Assembly: GCF_001816145.1 (NCBI RefSeq)
Contig: NZ_MDZB01000011.1
Span: forward strand, 47,501 to 111,500
From: Hymenobacter lapidarius
Lineage (GTDB): Bacteria; Bacteroidota; Bacteroidia; Cytophagales; Hymenobacteraceae
Direction of reading: 5' to 3'
DNA: 64,000 bases
Position numbers and translations under genes: made by a program. Position 1 is the first letter of the stretch. Each line of letters opens with the position of its first letter. This document shows, in pieces, positions 8,320 to 17,016 of the stretch. The notes beneath the pieces are model-generated. The model did not search any database. It was given only the letters and a program-made list of their open reading frames with translations, and had not been told where the DNA came from.

Positions 8320-8853
8320 ATGATAACGCGCCCCTTTAATTTCCAGAAGTGGATTGACGAGCACCGCCATTTGCTGAAGCCCCCGGTGGGCAACCAGCAG
8401 GTGTTCAAGGACAACAAGGACTTCATCGTGATGGTGGTGGGCGGCCCCAATGCCCGCAAAGACTACCACGTGGACGCGGGCGAGGAGCTGTTTTGGCAAA
8501 TTGAAGGCACGATGACCGTCAAAATCATCGAAGACGGCCAACCGGTCGACATCACCATCGGGCCCGGCGAAATGTTTCTGCTGCCGCCCCACGTGCCGCA
8601 CTCGCCGCGCCGGCCGGCCGGCACCGTGGGCCTGGTGCTGGAGCGCTACCGCGAGGCCGGCGAGCTGGACGGCTTCCAGTGGTACTGCGAAAACTGCGGC
8701 CACAAGCTGCACGAGGAGTTTGCCGCCATCACCGACATCGTAGCCCAGCTGCCGCCCATCATGAACAAGTTCTGGGCCTCCGAAGACCTCCGCACCTGCA
8801 AAAAGTGCGGTACCGTGATGGCGCCGCCAGCGCCAGTGGTTAGCGGTGAGTGA
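8320..8853 (+). CDS. nbaC: 3-hydroxyanthranilate 3,4-dioxygenase
   Basis: A 177-residue cupin enzyme that opens the ring of 3-hydroxyanthranilate to 2-amino-3-carboxymuconate semialdehyde (ACMS). The ATG at 8320 gives MITRPFNFQKWIDEHRHLLK, the usual N-terminus. Metal ligands are visible as HVDAGEELFWQ (His and Glu) and a second His in LPPHVPHSP; an Arg-rich segment follows (SPRRPAG). The C-terminus carries two CxxC pairs (ENCGHK and CKKCGT), the rubredoxin-like second metal site found in the bacterial homodimeric form. The final five residues, VVSGE, are encoded inside the left arm of a palindrome, so the stop codon appears to be palindrome-derived. The gene heads a run with ACMS decarboxylase and kynureninase. 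Also called haaO in some genomes. Confidence 0.93.
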   Translation: MITRPFNFQKWIDEHRHLLKPPVGNQQVFKDNKDFIVMVVGGPNARKDYHVDAGEELFWQIEGTMTVKIIEDGQPVDITIGPGEMFLLPPHVPHSPRRPAGTVGLVLERYREAGELDGFQWYCENCGHKLHEEFAAITDIVAQLPPIMNKFWASEDLRTCKKCGTVMAPPAPVVSGE

Positions 8854-8929
8854 TTAGCGGTTAGTGCCTAACGACCGGAACGCGCCCCGGCACTGCCCCC
8901 TAACCGTTTACCACTAACCGCTAACCACT
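8835..8929. repeat. Word-type palindrome (GTGGTTAGCGGTTAG family)
   Basis: Arms of 30 bases (8835-8864 and 8900-8929) match as inverted complements at 26 of 30 positions by eye. The left arm begins AGTGGTTAGCGGT; words of the type GTTAGTGGTTAGCGG recur within each arm. It overlaps the last codons of the dioxygenase gene and ends just before the GTG start of the next gene. Confidence 0.85.
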
Positions 8930-8935
8930 CCCTTT

Positions 8936-9970
8936 GTGCTTTCCATCGACATTCACACCCACATTCTGCCCGAGCGCTGGCCTGATTTAGCTGAGCGGTA
9001 TGGGTATGGGGGCTTTATCCGGCTGGACCACCACAAGCCGTGCTGCGCCCGCATGATGCAGGACGACAAGTTCTTCCGGGAAGTGCAGGACAATTGCTGG
9101 GACCCCGCCGTGCGCTTGCGCGAGTACGACCAGTTTGGGGTGCAGGTGCAGGTGCTGAGCACCGTGCCGGTCATGTTCAGCTACTGGGCCCGGCCCGCCG
9201 ACTGCCTCGACCTGAGCCAACTCCTCAACGACCACATTGCCGGCGTGGTGGCCCGCTACCCCACCCGCTACGTGGGCCTGGGCACGCTGCCCATGCAGGC
9301 GCCCGCCCTGGCCATCCGGGAGCTGGAGCGCTGCATGAGAATCGGCCTGGCCGGCGTGCAGATTGGCTCACACGTCAACGATTGGAACCTGGACCAACCG
9401 GAGTTGTTCGAGGTTTTCGCGGCGGCCGAAGAGCTGGGCGCCTGCGTGTTTGTGCACCCCTGGGACATGATGGCCCAGCAGAAAATGCCCAAGTACTGGC
9501 TGCCCTGGCTGGTGGGCATGCCCGCCGAAAGCACCCTGGCGCTCTGTTCGCTGATATTTGGCGGGGTACTGGAGCGGCTGCCCAGGCTGCGCGTGGCCGT
9601 GGCCCACGGCGGCGGCTCGTTTGCCAGCACGATTGGGCGCATCGAGCACGGCTGGCAGGTGCGGCCCGACCTCTGCGCCGTGGACAACCCCCACAATCCG
9701 CGCAACTATCTGGGCAAGTTTTGGGTTGATTCCCTGGTGCACGACCCGCTCATGCTGGACTACCTGGTGAAGACCCTGGGGGCCGATAAAATTACCCTGG
9801 GCAGCGACTACCCCTTTCCGCTGGGCGAGCTGGAACCCGGCCAACTGATAAAATCCATGCCCTTTTCGGCTGACACCAAAGCCCGGATGCTGGGCCAGAA
9901 CGCGTTGGACTGGCTGGGCCTGGCGCAGGAAAAATTCAGTAGCCCCGCTTCTCTCTTCACCGGTCGCTAG
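8936..9970 (+). CDS. 2-amino-3-carboxymuconate-6-semialdehyde decarboxylase (ACMSD)
   Basis: A 344-residue amidohydrolase-superfamily decarboxylase that turns ACMS into 2-aminomuconate semialdehyde, diverting it from spontaneous closure to quinolinate. The GTG at 8936 must be the start, because the first metal motif HTH is at residues 7-9 ([12 protein letters not shown]) and no ATG lies before it. Further expected signatures are FVHPWDMM with the third metal His, VAHGGGSF, and the active-site Asp in [10 protein letters not shown]. Length and motif order match ACMSD. It follows the dioxygenase by 82 bases, most of which are the word-type palindrome. Having ACMSD next to the dioxygenase points to catabolism of tryptophan metabolites rather than NAD synthesis. 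Confidence 0.92.
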   Translation: MLSIDIHTHILPERWPDLAERYGYGGFIRLDHHKPCCARMMQDDKFFREVQDNCWDPAVRLREYDQFGVQVQVLSTVPVMFSYWARPADCLDLSQLLNDHIAGVVARYPTRYVGLGTLPMQAPALAIRELERCMRIGLAGVQIGSHVNDWNLDQPELFEVFAAAEELGACVFVHPWDMMAQQKMPKYWLPWLVGMPAESTLALCSLIFGGVLERLPRLRVAVAHGGGSFASTIGRIEHGWQVRPDLCAVDNPHNPRNYLGKFWVDSLVHDPLMLDYLVKTLGADKITLGSDYPFPLGELEPGQLIKSMPFSADTKARMLGQNALDWLGLAQEKFSSPASLFTGR

Positions 9971-10040
9971 CCGGCCTTGGCCCGAATCTTTCCGGCCCCC
10001 GGCCGCCGCGCCCGCGCCCTAGCGCCGATATTTGCACCCT

Positions 10041-11315
10041 ATGATTGACGTTTCTTCATTCCCTACTGCGGCTGAGCTTGATGCGGCCGACCCGCTGGCG
10101 GCTTTCCGCCAGGAATTTCACTTCCCCACGGGCCCCGATGGACGCCTGAGCGCCTACCTGTGCGGCAACTCCCTGGGCCTGCTGCCTAAGGCCGCCCGCG
10201 CCGCCGTTGAGCAGGAGTTCGTGGCCTGGGAGCAGCGGGGCGTGGAAGGCCATTTCCACGGCGAATCGCCCTGGCTGCACTACCACGAAACCCTGACCGA
10301 CGCCACGGCCCGGCTGGTGGGCGCCCGCCCGCTGGAAGTGGTGGTGATGAACAGCCTGACGGTGAACCTGCACCTGCTGCTGGTGTCGTTTTACCGCCCT
10401 ACGGCCACGCGCTACAAGATTTTGATGGAAGGCGGAGCCTTCCCCTCCGACCAATACGCCATCGAGAGCCAGGCCCATCTGCACGGCCTCGACCCGGCCG
10501 ATGTGATTGTGGAGCTGGTGCCGCGCTCCGGCGAGCACACCCTGCGCACGGCCGACATTGAAGCCAAAATTCAGGAGCTGGGCGACTCGCTGGCCACCGT
10601 CCTCATCGGGGGCGTGAATTATTACACCGGCCAGGCCTACGACATGGCCGCCATCACGCGGGCGGGCCACGCCGTGGGCGCCTACGTGGGCTTCGACCTG
10701 GCCCACGCGGCCGGCAACCTGGAGCTGCAGCTGCACGACTGGGATGTGGATTTTGCCTGCTGGTGCACCTATAAGTACCTCAATTCCGGTCCCGGCGGCA
10801 CGTCGGGCGTGTTCATCCACGAGCGTTTTGCCCAGCGGCCCGACCTGCTGCGCCTGGCCGGCTGGTGGGGCCACGACCCCGCCGACCGCTTCCAGATGAA
10901 AAAAGGCTTCCGGCCCATGCTCGGAGCGGCCGGTTGGCAGCTCTCCTGCGGCCAGATTTTTCCCATGGCCCTGCACCGCGCCAGCCTCGCCATTGTGGAG
11001 CGGGCCGGAGGCATGCCCGCGCTGCGCCGCAAGAGCGAGCAGCTCACGGCCTACCTCGAAACCCTGATTCGGGCAGTGGGGCTGCCCAGCTCTCAGCTCG
11101 AAATCATCACTCCCTCCGACCCCGCCCAGCGCGGCGCGCAGCTGTCGTTGCTGGTGCACCAGCGGGGCCGCGAGCTGTTCGACTACTTGGCCCAGGAGGG
11201 CATTATTGGCGACTGGCGCGAGCCCAATGTCATTCGCCTGGCACCCGTGCCGCTTTACAATTCGTTTGAGGACGTGCGGCGCGTGGGCGATGCGCTGAAC
11301 CGTTTTTTCAAGTAA
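10041..11315 (+). CDS. kynU: Kynureninase
   Basis: A 424-residue PLP enzyme that cleaves kynurenine or 3-hydroxykynurenine to (3-hydroxy)anthranilate and alanine. The ATG at 10041 gives MIDVSSFPTAAELDAADPLA; an in-frame TTG three codons earlier is less likely. Typical features are YLCGNSLGLLPK near the N-terminus, HFHGESPWL, the PLP-facing GFDLAHAAGN, and the Schiff-base lysine in WCTYKYLNSGPGG at about residue 240. Length fits the bacterial family. It lies 70 bases downstream of the decarboxylase gene and is probably co-transcribed with it. A TATTTG element ends only about 8 bases before the ATG, so a separate, almost leaderless transcript is also possible. Confidence 0.94.
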   Translation: MIDVSSFPTAAELDAADPLAAFRQEFHFPTGPDGRLSAYLCGNSLGLLPKAARAAVEQEFVAWEQRGVEGHFHGESPWLHYHETLTDATARLVGARPLEVVVMNSLTVNLHLLLVSFYRPTATRYKILMEGGAFPSDQYAIESQAHLHGLDPADVIVELVPRSGEHTLRTADIEAKIQELGDSLATVLIGGVNYYTGQAYDMAAITRAGHAVGAYVGFDLAHAAGNLELQLHDWDVDFACWCTYKYLNSGPGGTSGVFIHERFAQRPDLLRLAGWWGHDPADRFQMKKGFRPMLGAAGWQLSCGQIFPMALHRASLAIVERAGGMPALRRKSEQLTAYLETLIRAVGLPSSQLEIITPSDPAQRGAQLSLLVHQRGRELFDYLAQEGIIGDWREPNVIRLAPVPLYNSFEDVRRVGDALNRFFK

Positions 11316-11408
11316 GAACGGGCCCGCCGGGAATGAAGCGGCCGGCATTCCCTGTTCACCCAATCCCGCGCTGTTCCTCTTTGCCCATTCTACACCCCTC
11401 ATTTCTCC

Positions 11409-12086
11409 ATGGAAGATTACGCCGCTAAGATGCTGCTCAAGACCGACGCGGCCCTGCGCGAGTACGTGACCGGCCATGTCCAGTACCGGGAGGCCGCCGT
11501 GCTGGCCGCCTTCGACGAGCTGCGCCGCCGCGGCCAGCCCGCACCCGAAGAAGCCACCCTGCGCCCCGGCCTGGAGGTGGCCGCCACCACCCAGCGCCGC
11601 GTGGAGGAAGCCGCCGAAGCCGAGCAGCAGCAAGCCGCCCTCGCCGCCGACCCCGAGGCCGCCGCCGCCGCGGGCCCCGCGCTGTATTCGCCGGCGGCCA
11701 TCGTGCTGTTCTCCATGTTCTCGGTGGTGATTGGGGGCGTGCTGATGTCGTTGAATCTCTACCGGGTAGGCCGCAAGCAGGCCATTTGGGGGCTGATAAT
11801 TTTCAGCATTGCCTACGCCTACCTGGGCTCGCTGGCCGTGGCCTGGGCCACCACCATTGGACTAAGCCCAATTTGGGGGGTGCTCATATTCAACTTGTCG
11901 GCGGCTTTGGCCTACGTGCTGTGGTTCTGGCCGCGCTACCTGGGCACTGTCCCTTTCCGCAGCCGCAGCGTGCTGATACCGGTGCTGATATGCATGGTCG
12001 TGCTATGGGGCATTCAAAAGCTCACCCCCTACCTAATGGAGAACAAGGCAGTGCGCGAGCAGATGAAAGACATCATGCCGAAGTAG
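11409..12086 (+). CDS. Membrane protein of unknown function (4 TM)
   Basis: A 225-residue protein. Residues 1-95 are soluble, with a helical N-terminus (MEDYAAKMLLKTDAALREYV) and an Ala/Glu/Gln-rich linker; residues about 98-210 hold four hydrophobic segments, beginning SPAAIVLFSMFSVVIGG and ending VLIPVLICMVVLWG. No enzyme motif is visible. The N-terminal stretch with LREYVTGHVQYREAAVLAAF resembles short helical segments found in other Bacteroidota membrane proteins, but I cannot name a family. It follows kynU by 93 bases on the same strand and may share its transcript, yet nothing links it to kynurenine metabolism. REP copy 4 starts a few bases after its stop codon. Confidence 0.7.
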   Translation: MEDYAAKMLLKTDAALREYVTGHVQYREAAVLAAFDELRRRGQPAPEEATLRPGLEVAATTQRRVEEAAEAEQQQAALAADPEAAAAAGPALYSPAAIVLFSMFSVVIGGVLMSLNLYRVGRKQAIWGLIIFSIAYAYLGSLAVAWATTIGLSPIWGVLIFNLSAALAYVLWFWPRYLGTVPFRSRSVLIPVLICMVVLWGIQKLTPYLMENKAVREQMKDIMPK

Positions 12087-12092
12087 ACGTAA

Positions 12093-12199
12093 GAACGTCA
12101 TGCTGAGCGGAGCTGAAGCATCTCGCGTGCCACCACTAATCTCAACGACTGATTTAGTGACGCAGTAGAGATGCTTCGGCTCCGCTCAGCATGACGTTC
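12093..12199. repeat. REP-like palindrome, copy 4
   Basis: Arms GAACGTCATGCTGAGCGGAG and complement; left inner arm TCTCGCGTGC, right inner arm GACGCAGTAGAGA, so another mixed-subtype copy. It begins 6 bases after a stop codon and lies between convergent genes. Confidence 0.9.
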
Positions 12200-12230
12200 C
12201 TTTTTTTCCCAGAGCACTTTTGCTCACTAC

Positions 12231-13865
12231 TCACCAGCGGTAAAGCACCGATAAAGCCTTGATACCGTAGGGGCTCACCGTGTAAATTTCCTTGCCCAGG
12301 CTGTCGGGGTAGGGCTCGGGATGGGTGCGGTAGGCGCCCAGGAAGTACTGCTCTTTGCCCGGGCCGCCCACCCGAAAACGTGCCCGGTCTTCGGGCTTCA
12401 TAATGGCGAGGTTGTTCTCGATGAGGCCGCCGTTCTGGGCAGTCACGTTGAGCACGGGGGAATCGTCGTGCTGCAGAATCCACTCCAGGCCCTGCCGGTA
12501 GCTCAGGCCCCAGTAGTCGCGCTCAAACAGGCGCTCGGCCTGCGAGGGCGCCAGAAACGAGAAGTAGACCTGCTGCTGCGGGTGCGCCTGCACCATACGC
12601 GCCGCAGTGTAGGCCATTTCGCCGCCCGCTACCAGCGCGAGGCCCAGCACCACCGGGCGCACCCAGCGGCGCTGCCGGCTGGCCTGCCACAGCGCCACCG
12701 CGCCGCGCCCAGCCAGCAGCAGCATGGCCGGATACACAAAGTACAGGTGCCGCCATCCGTCGTAAATCACCGATTCCAGGGCCACTACCATGATAATCGG
12801 CAGACTAAACCACCCCAGAAACAGGACATCCAAACGGCCTTCGAAGGTGCGCAGATACGCCAGGTTGCGGCGCATCAGGGCGTATAGCATCCCAAGTACT
12901 CCCAGCACAAACCCCACCGTATAGGCCACCGGAGTGGTGACGATAATCCAGACTGGGGCGTAGTGCCAGGGCAGCTCCAGGGTGCCCACGCGCCGCCCCA
13001 GGTACACGACTTCCCCAATCCAGCGGAATTTCTTCATGTTATCGAAGGCGGTGAGAAAATTCTCCACCGGGGCCTCCCACAGGTACGGCCAGCCCGCCAC
13101 GATGCCCAGCGCGGCCACCGCCAGAAAAACCGGTCCCGCCAGGGCCAACCGCCGCCGCACCTTATGGTCGGGGCGGCCAAAAACGGCTTCCAGCAGGAGC
13201 ATGCCCAGCGTCATGGCTACGAGCAGAACGCCGAGAATGCGGACGTCTACCGCGGCGGCGGTGGCCAGCCCGTGCACGGCCGCGCGGCCCAGCGACGGCC
13301 GTTGCAGCAGCCGCACCAGCGTGTACACGCCCAGCGTGAAAAACGCGAGGAATACAATGTCCTTCCCGTTGTAAAAAGCTTCAGCAAAAAACCGGGGCGA
13401 CAGCACCAGTAAAGCACTCACCACCAGCCCCCAGCGCCAGCTGCCAAACCGAATTCGGCCCAGATTATACAGTGCCCAGGCGCCCAGCGTGAACACTAAA
13501 AATACCGCAAAATGGCGCAGCAGGAAGTACGTGCGCGAGTCCTCCAGCTGCAGGCTTTGGTCGAGCAGCGCCAGGGGCAGCTCGAAAAACACGCCGTGGT
13601 CGTTTTCGCGGTATCCGTGGATGTCCGGCGTATCGCCGAATAGGCCGTGCTCGCGCACCAAGTCGGGCGCCAGGAGGCTGGCCACGTACTTGGCGCTCAC
13701 CATGCCGTTCAGGCGGTCCACGGGCTCGTCCCAAGACACGCCGTAGTCCTGGTAGAGGCCCAGCCCCAGCAGTAGCAGCAGCACAAAATAGGCGCGGACG
13801 TAAAAGCCCCGCGGATTAGCCGAAACGTAGCCACGCAGGAATTCCCGCAGACGTGATAGAAGCAT
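12231..13865 (-). CDS. GT39-like glycosyltransferase membrane protein
   Basis: A 544-residue protein beginning MLLSRLREFLRGYVSANPRG. The first membrane helix is followed by DYGVSWDEPVDRLNG, an outer loop with the acidic pair typical of the PMT/ArnT-like GT39 fold, and then by about ten more hydrophobic segments. SPRFFAEAFYNGKDIVFLAFF resembles the second conserved loop of PMT_2-type proteins, where a lipid-linked sugar is bound. The last 120 residues are soluble (from about FLAPSQAERLFERDYWG to the end) and should lie in the periplasm. It is convergent with the membrane protein at 11409 and divergent from the AlkB homologue. It splits the kynurenine genes into two groups but has no evident link to them. 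Sugar and acceptor unknown. Confidence 0.8.
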   Translation of the reverse strand: MLLSRLREFLRGYVSANPRGFYVRAYFVLLLLLGLGLYQDYGVSWDEPVDRLNGMVSAKYVASLLAPDLVREHGLFGDTPDIHGYRENDHGVFFELPLALLDQSLQLEDSRTYFLLRHFAVFLVFTLGAWALYNLGRIRFGSWRWGLVVSALLVLSPRFFAEAFYNGKDIVFLAFFTLGVYTLVRLLQRPSLGRAAVHGLATAAAVDVRILGVLLVAMTLGMLLLEAVFGRPDHKVRRRLALAGPVFLAVAALGIVAGWPYLWEAPVENFLTAFDNMKKFRWIGEVVYLGRRVGTLELPWHYAPVWIIVTTPVAYTVGFVLGVLGMLYALMRRNLAYLRTFEGRLDVLFLGWFSLPIIMVVALESVIYDGWRHLYFVYPAMLLLAGRGAVALWQASRQRRWVRPVVLGLALVAGGEMAYTAARMVQAHPQQQVYFSFLAPSQAERLFERDYWGLSYRQGLEWILQHDDSPVLNVTAQNGGLIENNLAIMKPEDRARFRVGGPGKEQYFLGAYRTHPEPYPDSLGKEIYTVSPYGIKALSVLYRW

Positions 13866-14053
13866 AAAAGGAAAGCGGTACTGCGGGTGGGCCCACTGGC
13901 CCGGTAGCTCCCCAAAAGTACTTCTCGCAGGACCTTTTTTTGCGAAGCCGGCCGACGGAAGGACGGCTTGCGTTGTTACTACATTCTCTCGTCAACAGCC
14001 CGATGCCTTGCCGGGCGTCGCGCCGTCACACCCCTCCTGCTACCTCAGTCGCA

Positions 14054-14653
14054 ATGCCTTTACTACCCTTTCCACTCCCGCAGGCCGACTTGCTTTTTGA
14101 CCCCGATTTTCTACCGGCGGCGGAGGCCAATGCCCTGCTTGCCCACTTTATAGCCGGCATAGCGTGGGAGCAGCGCGCCATCTGCATGTTTGGGCGGGAG
14201 CTGCCGCAGCCGCGCCTCACCGCCTGGCACGGCGACCCCGCCGCGCGCTACACCTATTCGGGCCTCACCTGGGAGCCCCGCCCTTGGACGCCACCCCTGC
14301 TCGGCCTGCGCCAGCGCCTGGAAGCCGCCACCGGGGCCCGTTTCAACAGCGTGCTCCTGAACTACTACCGCGACGGCCGCGACAGCATGGGCTGGCACGC
14401 CGACGACGAGCCCGAGCTCGGCCCCACCCCCGTTATTGCTTCCCTGAGCTTGGGCGCTACCCGCCGCTTCCGCCTGCGGCCCGTCGGCCCCCGGGTTGGG
14501 CTGGCGCCCTCGTCCATCGGCCTCGACCTGCCCAACGGCAGCCTGCTGCTGATGCGCGGCCCTACGCAACAGTGCTGGCAGCACGCCCTGCCCAAAACGG
14601 CCCGGCCGGCCGGCCCGCGCCTCAACCTCACCTTCCGCTGGGTAGCGGGGTAG
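14054..14653 (+). CDS. AlkB-like 2-oxoglutarate/Fe(II) dioxygenase
   Basis: A 199-residue protein; the ATG at 14054 gives MPLLPFPLPQADLLFDPDFL, while the open frame upstream to 13940 has no typical content. The dioxygenase core is clear: FNSVLLNYYRDGRDSMGWHADDEPELG contains the HxD iron ligands, ASLSLGATRRF follows, and QHALPKTARPAGPRLNLTFR holds the third iron His and the 2-oxoglutarate-binding Arg pair. This matches the AlkB family that removes alkyl groups from DNA or RNA bases oxidatively. Size is near that of other short bacterial AlkB proteins. It stands alone between a divergent GT-C gene and a 770-base gap. Substrate (DNA, tRNA or other) cannot be told from the sequence. Confidence 0.88.
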   Translation: MPLLPFPLPQADLLFDPDFLPAAEANALLAHFIAGIAWEQRAICMFGRELPQPRLTAWHGDPAARYTYSGLTWEPRPWTPPLLGLRQRLEAATGARFNSVLLNYYRDGRDSMGWHADDEPELGPTPVIASLSLGATRRFRLRPVGPRVGLAPSSIGLDLPNGSLLLMRGPTQQCWQHALPKTARPAGPRLNLTFRWVAG

Positions 14654-14933
14654 TGAGGGGCCGGTTGTCCGGGTATTAGTAGCTGTCCTTAGTGAGAACG
14701 GTAGCGCCCGGCAGGGCAGTTACCGCCTCAGTACATACCGTTCCAATGATGACTTCAACGATTCGTGCCCGACTACCGAAGGATAGCACATCTCATAGAA
14801 GTAAGAAAAGCAGTTCTACCGCGTGTATGGGGATAAAAAGGCAGGGTGCAAATTCACTTCTAAATCCTGGCATTCTTCAAACCCTATTCATTCGTACCTT
14901 TTATTCCCATCCGTTCTGCCTCGCTTTTATCAA
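14654..14933. other. Gap without recognised gene
   Basis: G+C falls here compared with its surroundings. Short frames in both strands lack any family signature, and no clear promoter or terminator was seen. Possibly decayed sequence. Confidence 0.4.
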
Positions 14934-15191
14934 TTAATAGCGGATATCGGGATGGCCTGCCAGCTGCGGGTCCCATTCGTCGCTCACCAGAAACTGGCCA
15001 ACGCGCAGCGTCGTCAGCACGGGGCTGAGGACCACGGCTTTGGCCATCATGCGCCGCCATGCCGCAGCGCTTGGGGTGAGGGAAACAGCAGTGCCTTTGG
15101 GCAACACCAGCAACTTGGCCTGGCGGCTGGCAGTGCGCCACCGCCACCGCATGTACCCCATGCGCCTATACCGGAATCGGAAGTGTGTCAT
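14934..15191 (-). CDS. Possible small hypothetical protein
   Basis: An 85-codon frame (ATG at 15191, stop at 14934) that begins MTHFRFRYRRMGYMRWRWR and ends AGHPDIRY. It coincides with a local rise in G+C inside an otherwise A+T-richer 770-base gap, which is the main reason to keep it. The N-terminus is very Arg/Trp-rich and no family is recognised. It may be a remnant of a longer gene. No neighbouring gene forms an operon with it. Confidence 0.25.
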   Translation of the reverse strand: MTHFRFRYRRMGYMRWRWRTASRQAKLLVLPKGTAVSLTPSAAAWRRMMAKAVVLSPVLTTLRVGQFLVSDEWDPQLAGHPDIRY

Positions 15192-15427
15192 AACAGTGGG
15201 CCGCTAACAGTAGAAGTAGATTGGTGCTAACAAATCAAAAGTGCCTATCGGATAGCACTGTTCGGAGAATTTCCGGTTAACTGGGCACTATACTCGACAA
15301 ACACAACCCTAATCGGGCCGAGCCAGATTGCAAACCGCCTTCCCATTGCGCTAACGGTTCTTTTGCCCGCTCTCAAAGTCCAACCACCACTTGCGTAGTA
15401 GCTTCGCCGCCACACTTCCCTCCGCTT
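15192..15427. other. Gap without recognised gene, upstream of kmo
   Basis: A moderately A+T-rich stretch that should hold the kynurenine monooxygenase promoter. No exact TAnnTTTG box was found. Nothing else identified. Confidence 0.4.
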
Positions 15428-16807
15428 ATGCCCACTGCTACTCCTCCCCATGCGTCCGCCGAAACCCTCACCGTACTAGGCGCCGGCTTGGTGGGTTCGC
15501 TGCTCTCGTTGTACCTCGCCCGGCGGGGCCATGCCGTGCAGGTGCTCGAGCGCCGGCCCGACCCGCGCCGGGAAGGTTCTCAGGAAGGACGGTCCATCAA
15601 CCTGGCGCTGTCGGACCGGGGCTGGCGGGCCCTGGAAGGCGTGGGCGTGGCCGACGACATCCGGCAGGTAGGCATACCGATGGCGGGCCGCGTGATGCAC
15701 GACGCGCAGGGCACCCTCACCCGGCAGCCCTACGGCGAAGCCGGCCAGGCCATCTACTCCGTCAACCGCGGCCACCTCAACCGGTGCCTGCTCGACCTGG
15801 CCGAAGCCCAACCCGGGGTGCGCCTCAGCTTTGGCCAGCAGTGCCTGCGCACCGACCTCAAAAAGCAGGAGCTGCACCTGCTCGATACCGAAACCCAGCA
15901 GGCGCGCACGGAGCCCTACACCCGCTTATTCGGCACCGACGGGGCCTTTTCGGCCGTGCGCGGGGCCTTGCAGAAAACCGACCGCTACAACTACTCGCAG
16001 GACTACCTGGAGTACGGCTACAAGGAGCTCACCATTGCGGCCGGGCCGGAGGGCGCGTGGCAAATGGAGAAAAATGCCCTGCACATCTGGCCGCGCGGGC
16101 AGTACCTCATGATTGCGCTGCCCAACCTCGACGGCTCGTTCAACTGCACCTTATTTTTTCCCTACGAGGGCGCCGAAAGCTTTGCCGCGCTGCAAACGCC
16201 AGCCGACGTCACCACTTTTTTTGAGCGGGTATTTCCCGATGCCGTGCCGCTGATGCCGACGCTCACGCAGGAGTTTTTTGAGCACCCCACGGGGTCGATG
16301 GTCACCATCAAGTGCTTCCCGTGGAAGTACGACGACGACGTGCTGCTGATTGGCGATGCCTCCCACGCCATCCTGCCCTTCTACGGGCAGGGCATGAACT
16401 CGGGGTTTGAGGACTGCAGTGTGCTCAACCAGCTACTCGACGAGCACGGCGATGCGAACTGGGCCACCGTTTTTGCCGAGTTCCAGACCCAGCGCAAGCC
16501 CAACGCCGACGCCATGGCCGACCTGGCCCTGTACAACTTCACCGAGATGCGCGACCGGGTGGGCGACCCGCGCTTTTTGCTGCAAAAGAAAATCGAGTCC
16601 AGAATTGCCGGCCAGTTTCCGGGGCGCTGGACGCCGCTCTACTCGCAGGTCACGTTCTCGCACACGCCCTACGCCGAAGCCTGGGCCGCCGGCCAAACCC
16701 AGGACGCCATTATGGCCCGCCTCATGCCCCACATTCACACCGAGGCCGACTTTGACCAGCCCGCCGTGCAGGAGCTGGTGCAGCAGGAAATGGCGAACAA
16801 GGGCTGA
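15428..16807 (+). CDS. kmo: Kynurenine 3-monooxygenase
   Basis: A 459-residue FAD enzyme that hydroxylates L-kynurenine to 3-hydroxykynurenine with NADPH and oxygen. The dinucleotide motif VLGAGLVGSLLSLYLARRG starts at residue 17, EGRSINLALSDRGW follows, FGTDGAFSAVR matches the DG motif, and GDASHAILPFYGQGMNSGFEDC is the second FAD-binding motif with the conserved GDxxH. Length matches the bacterial KMO family, including a C-terminal helical region (QVTFSHTPYAEAW). The bacterial enzyme is usually soluble or weakly membrane-bound; no clear C-terminal anchor is seen. It lies 4.1 kb from kynureninase, with unrelated genes in between, so the pathway genes are split. Its own promoter probably lies in the preceding gap. 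Confidence 0.94.
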   Translation: MPTATPPHASAETLTVLGAGLVGSLLSLYLARRGHAVQVLERRPDPRREGSQEGRSINLALSDRGWRALEGVGVADDIRQVGIPMAGRVMHDAQGTLTRQPYGEAGQAIYSVNRGHLNRCLLDLAEAQPGVRLSFGQQCLRTDLKKQELHLLDTETQQARTEPYTRLFGTDGAFSAVRGALQKTDRYNYSQDYLEYGYKELTIAAGPEGAWQMEKNALHIWPRGQYLMIALPNLDGSFNCTLFFPYEGAESFAALQTPADVTTFFERVFPDAVPLMPTLTQEFFEHPTGSMVTIKCFPWKYDDDVLLIGDASHAILPFYGQGMNSGFEDCSVLNQLLDEHGDANWATVFAEFQTQRKPNADAMADLALYNFTEMRDRVGDPRFLLQKKIESRIAGQFPGRWTPLYSQVTFSHTPYAEAWAAGQTQDAIMARLMPHIHTEADFDQPAVQELVQQEMANKG

Positions 16808-17016
16808 AGGAATACTTCAACGGCTTATACAGCGCTTGTCAAGCCATTAAAAAGCAACCGTTGCTGTTTCGGCGCTACTTTCCGGGCCAGTGGCTGCCCC
16901 CATTTGCGTGGCGAGTGGTTACTTTAGAGCGATGAGCGGCTAACCGCTGCCGTACGCAGCTTAACTCGCCCTGTTTGTACTTGCCCTTCACCTCCTGCCT
17001 ACCCTTCCCACCCGCT

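Noticed and set aside
10056..11633. 525-codon leftward open frame
   Set aside because: Lies opposite kynureninase, whose motifs are clear; translation is low-complexity.
14934..15191. Toxin-antitoxin component
   Set aside because: No partner gene and no recognisable toxin or antitoxin motif in the 85-codon frame.
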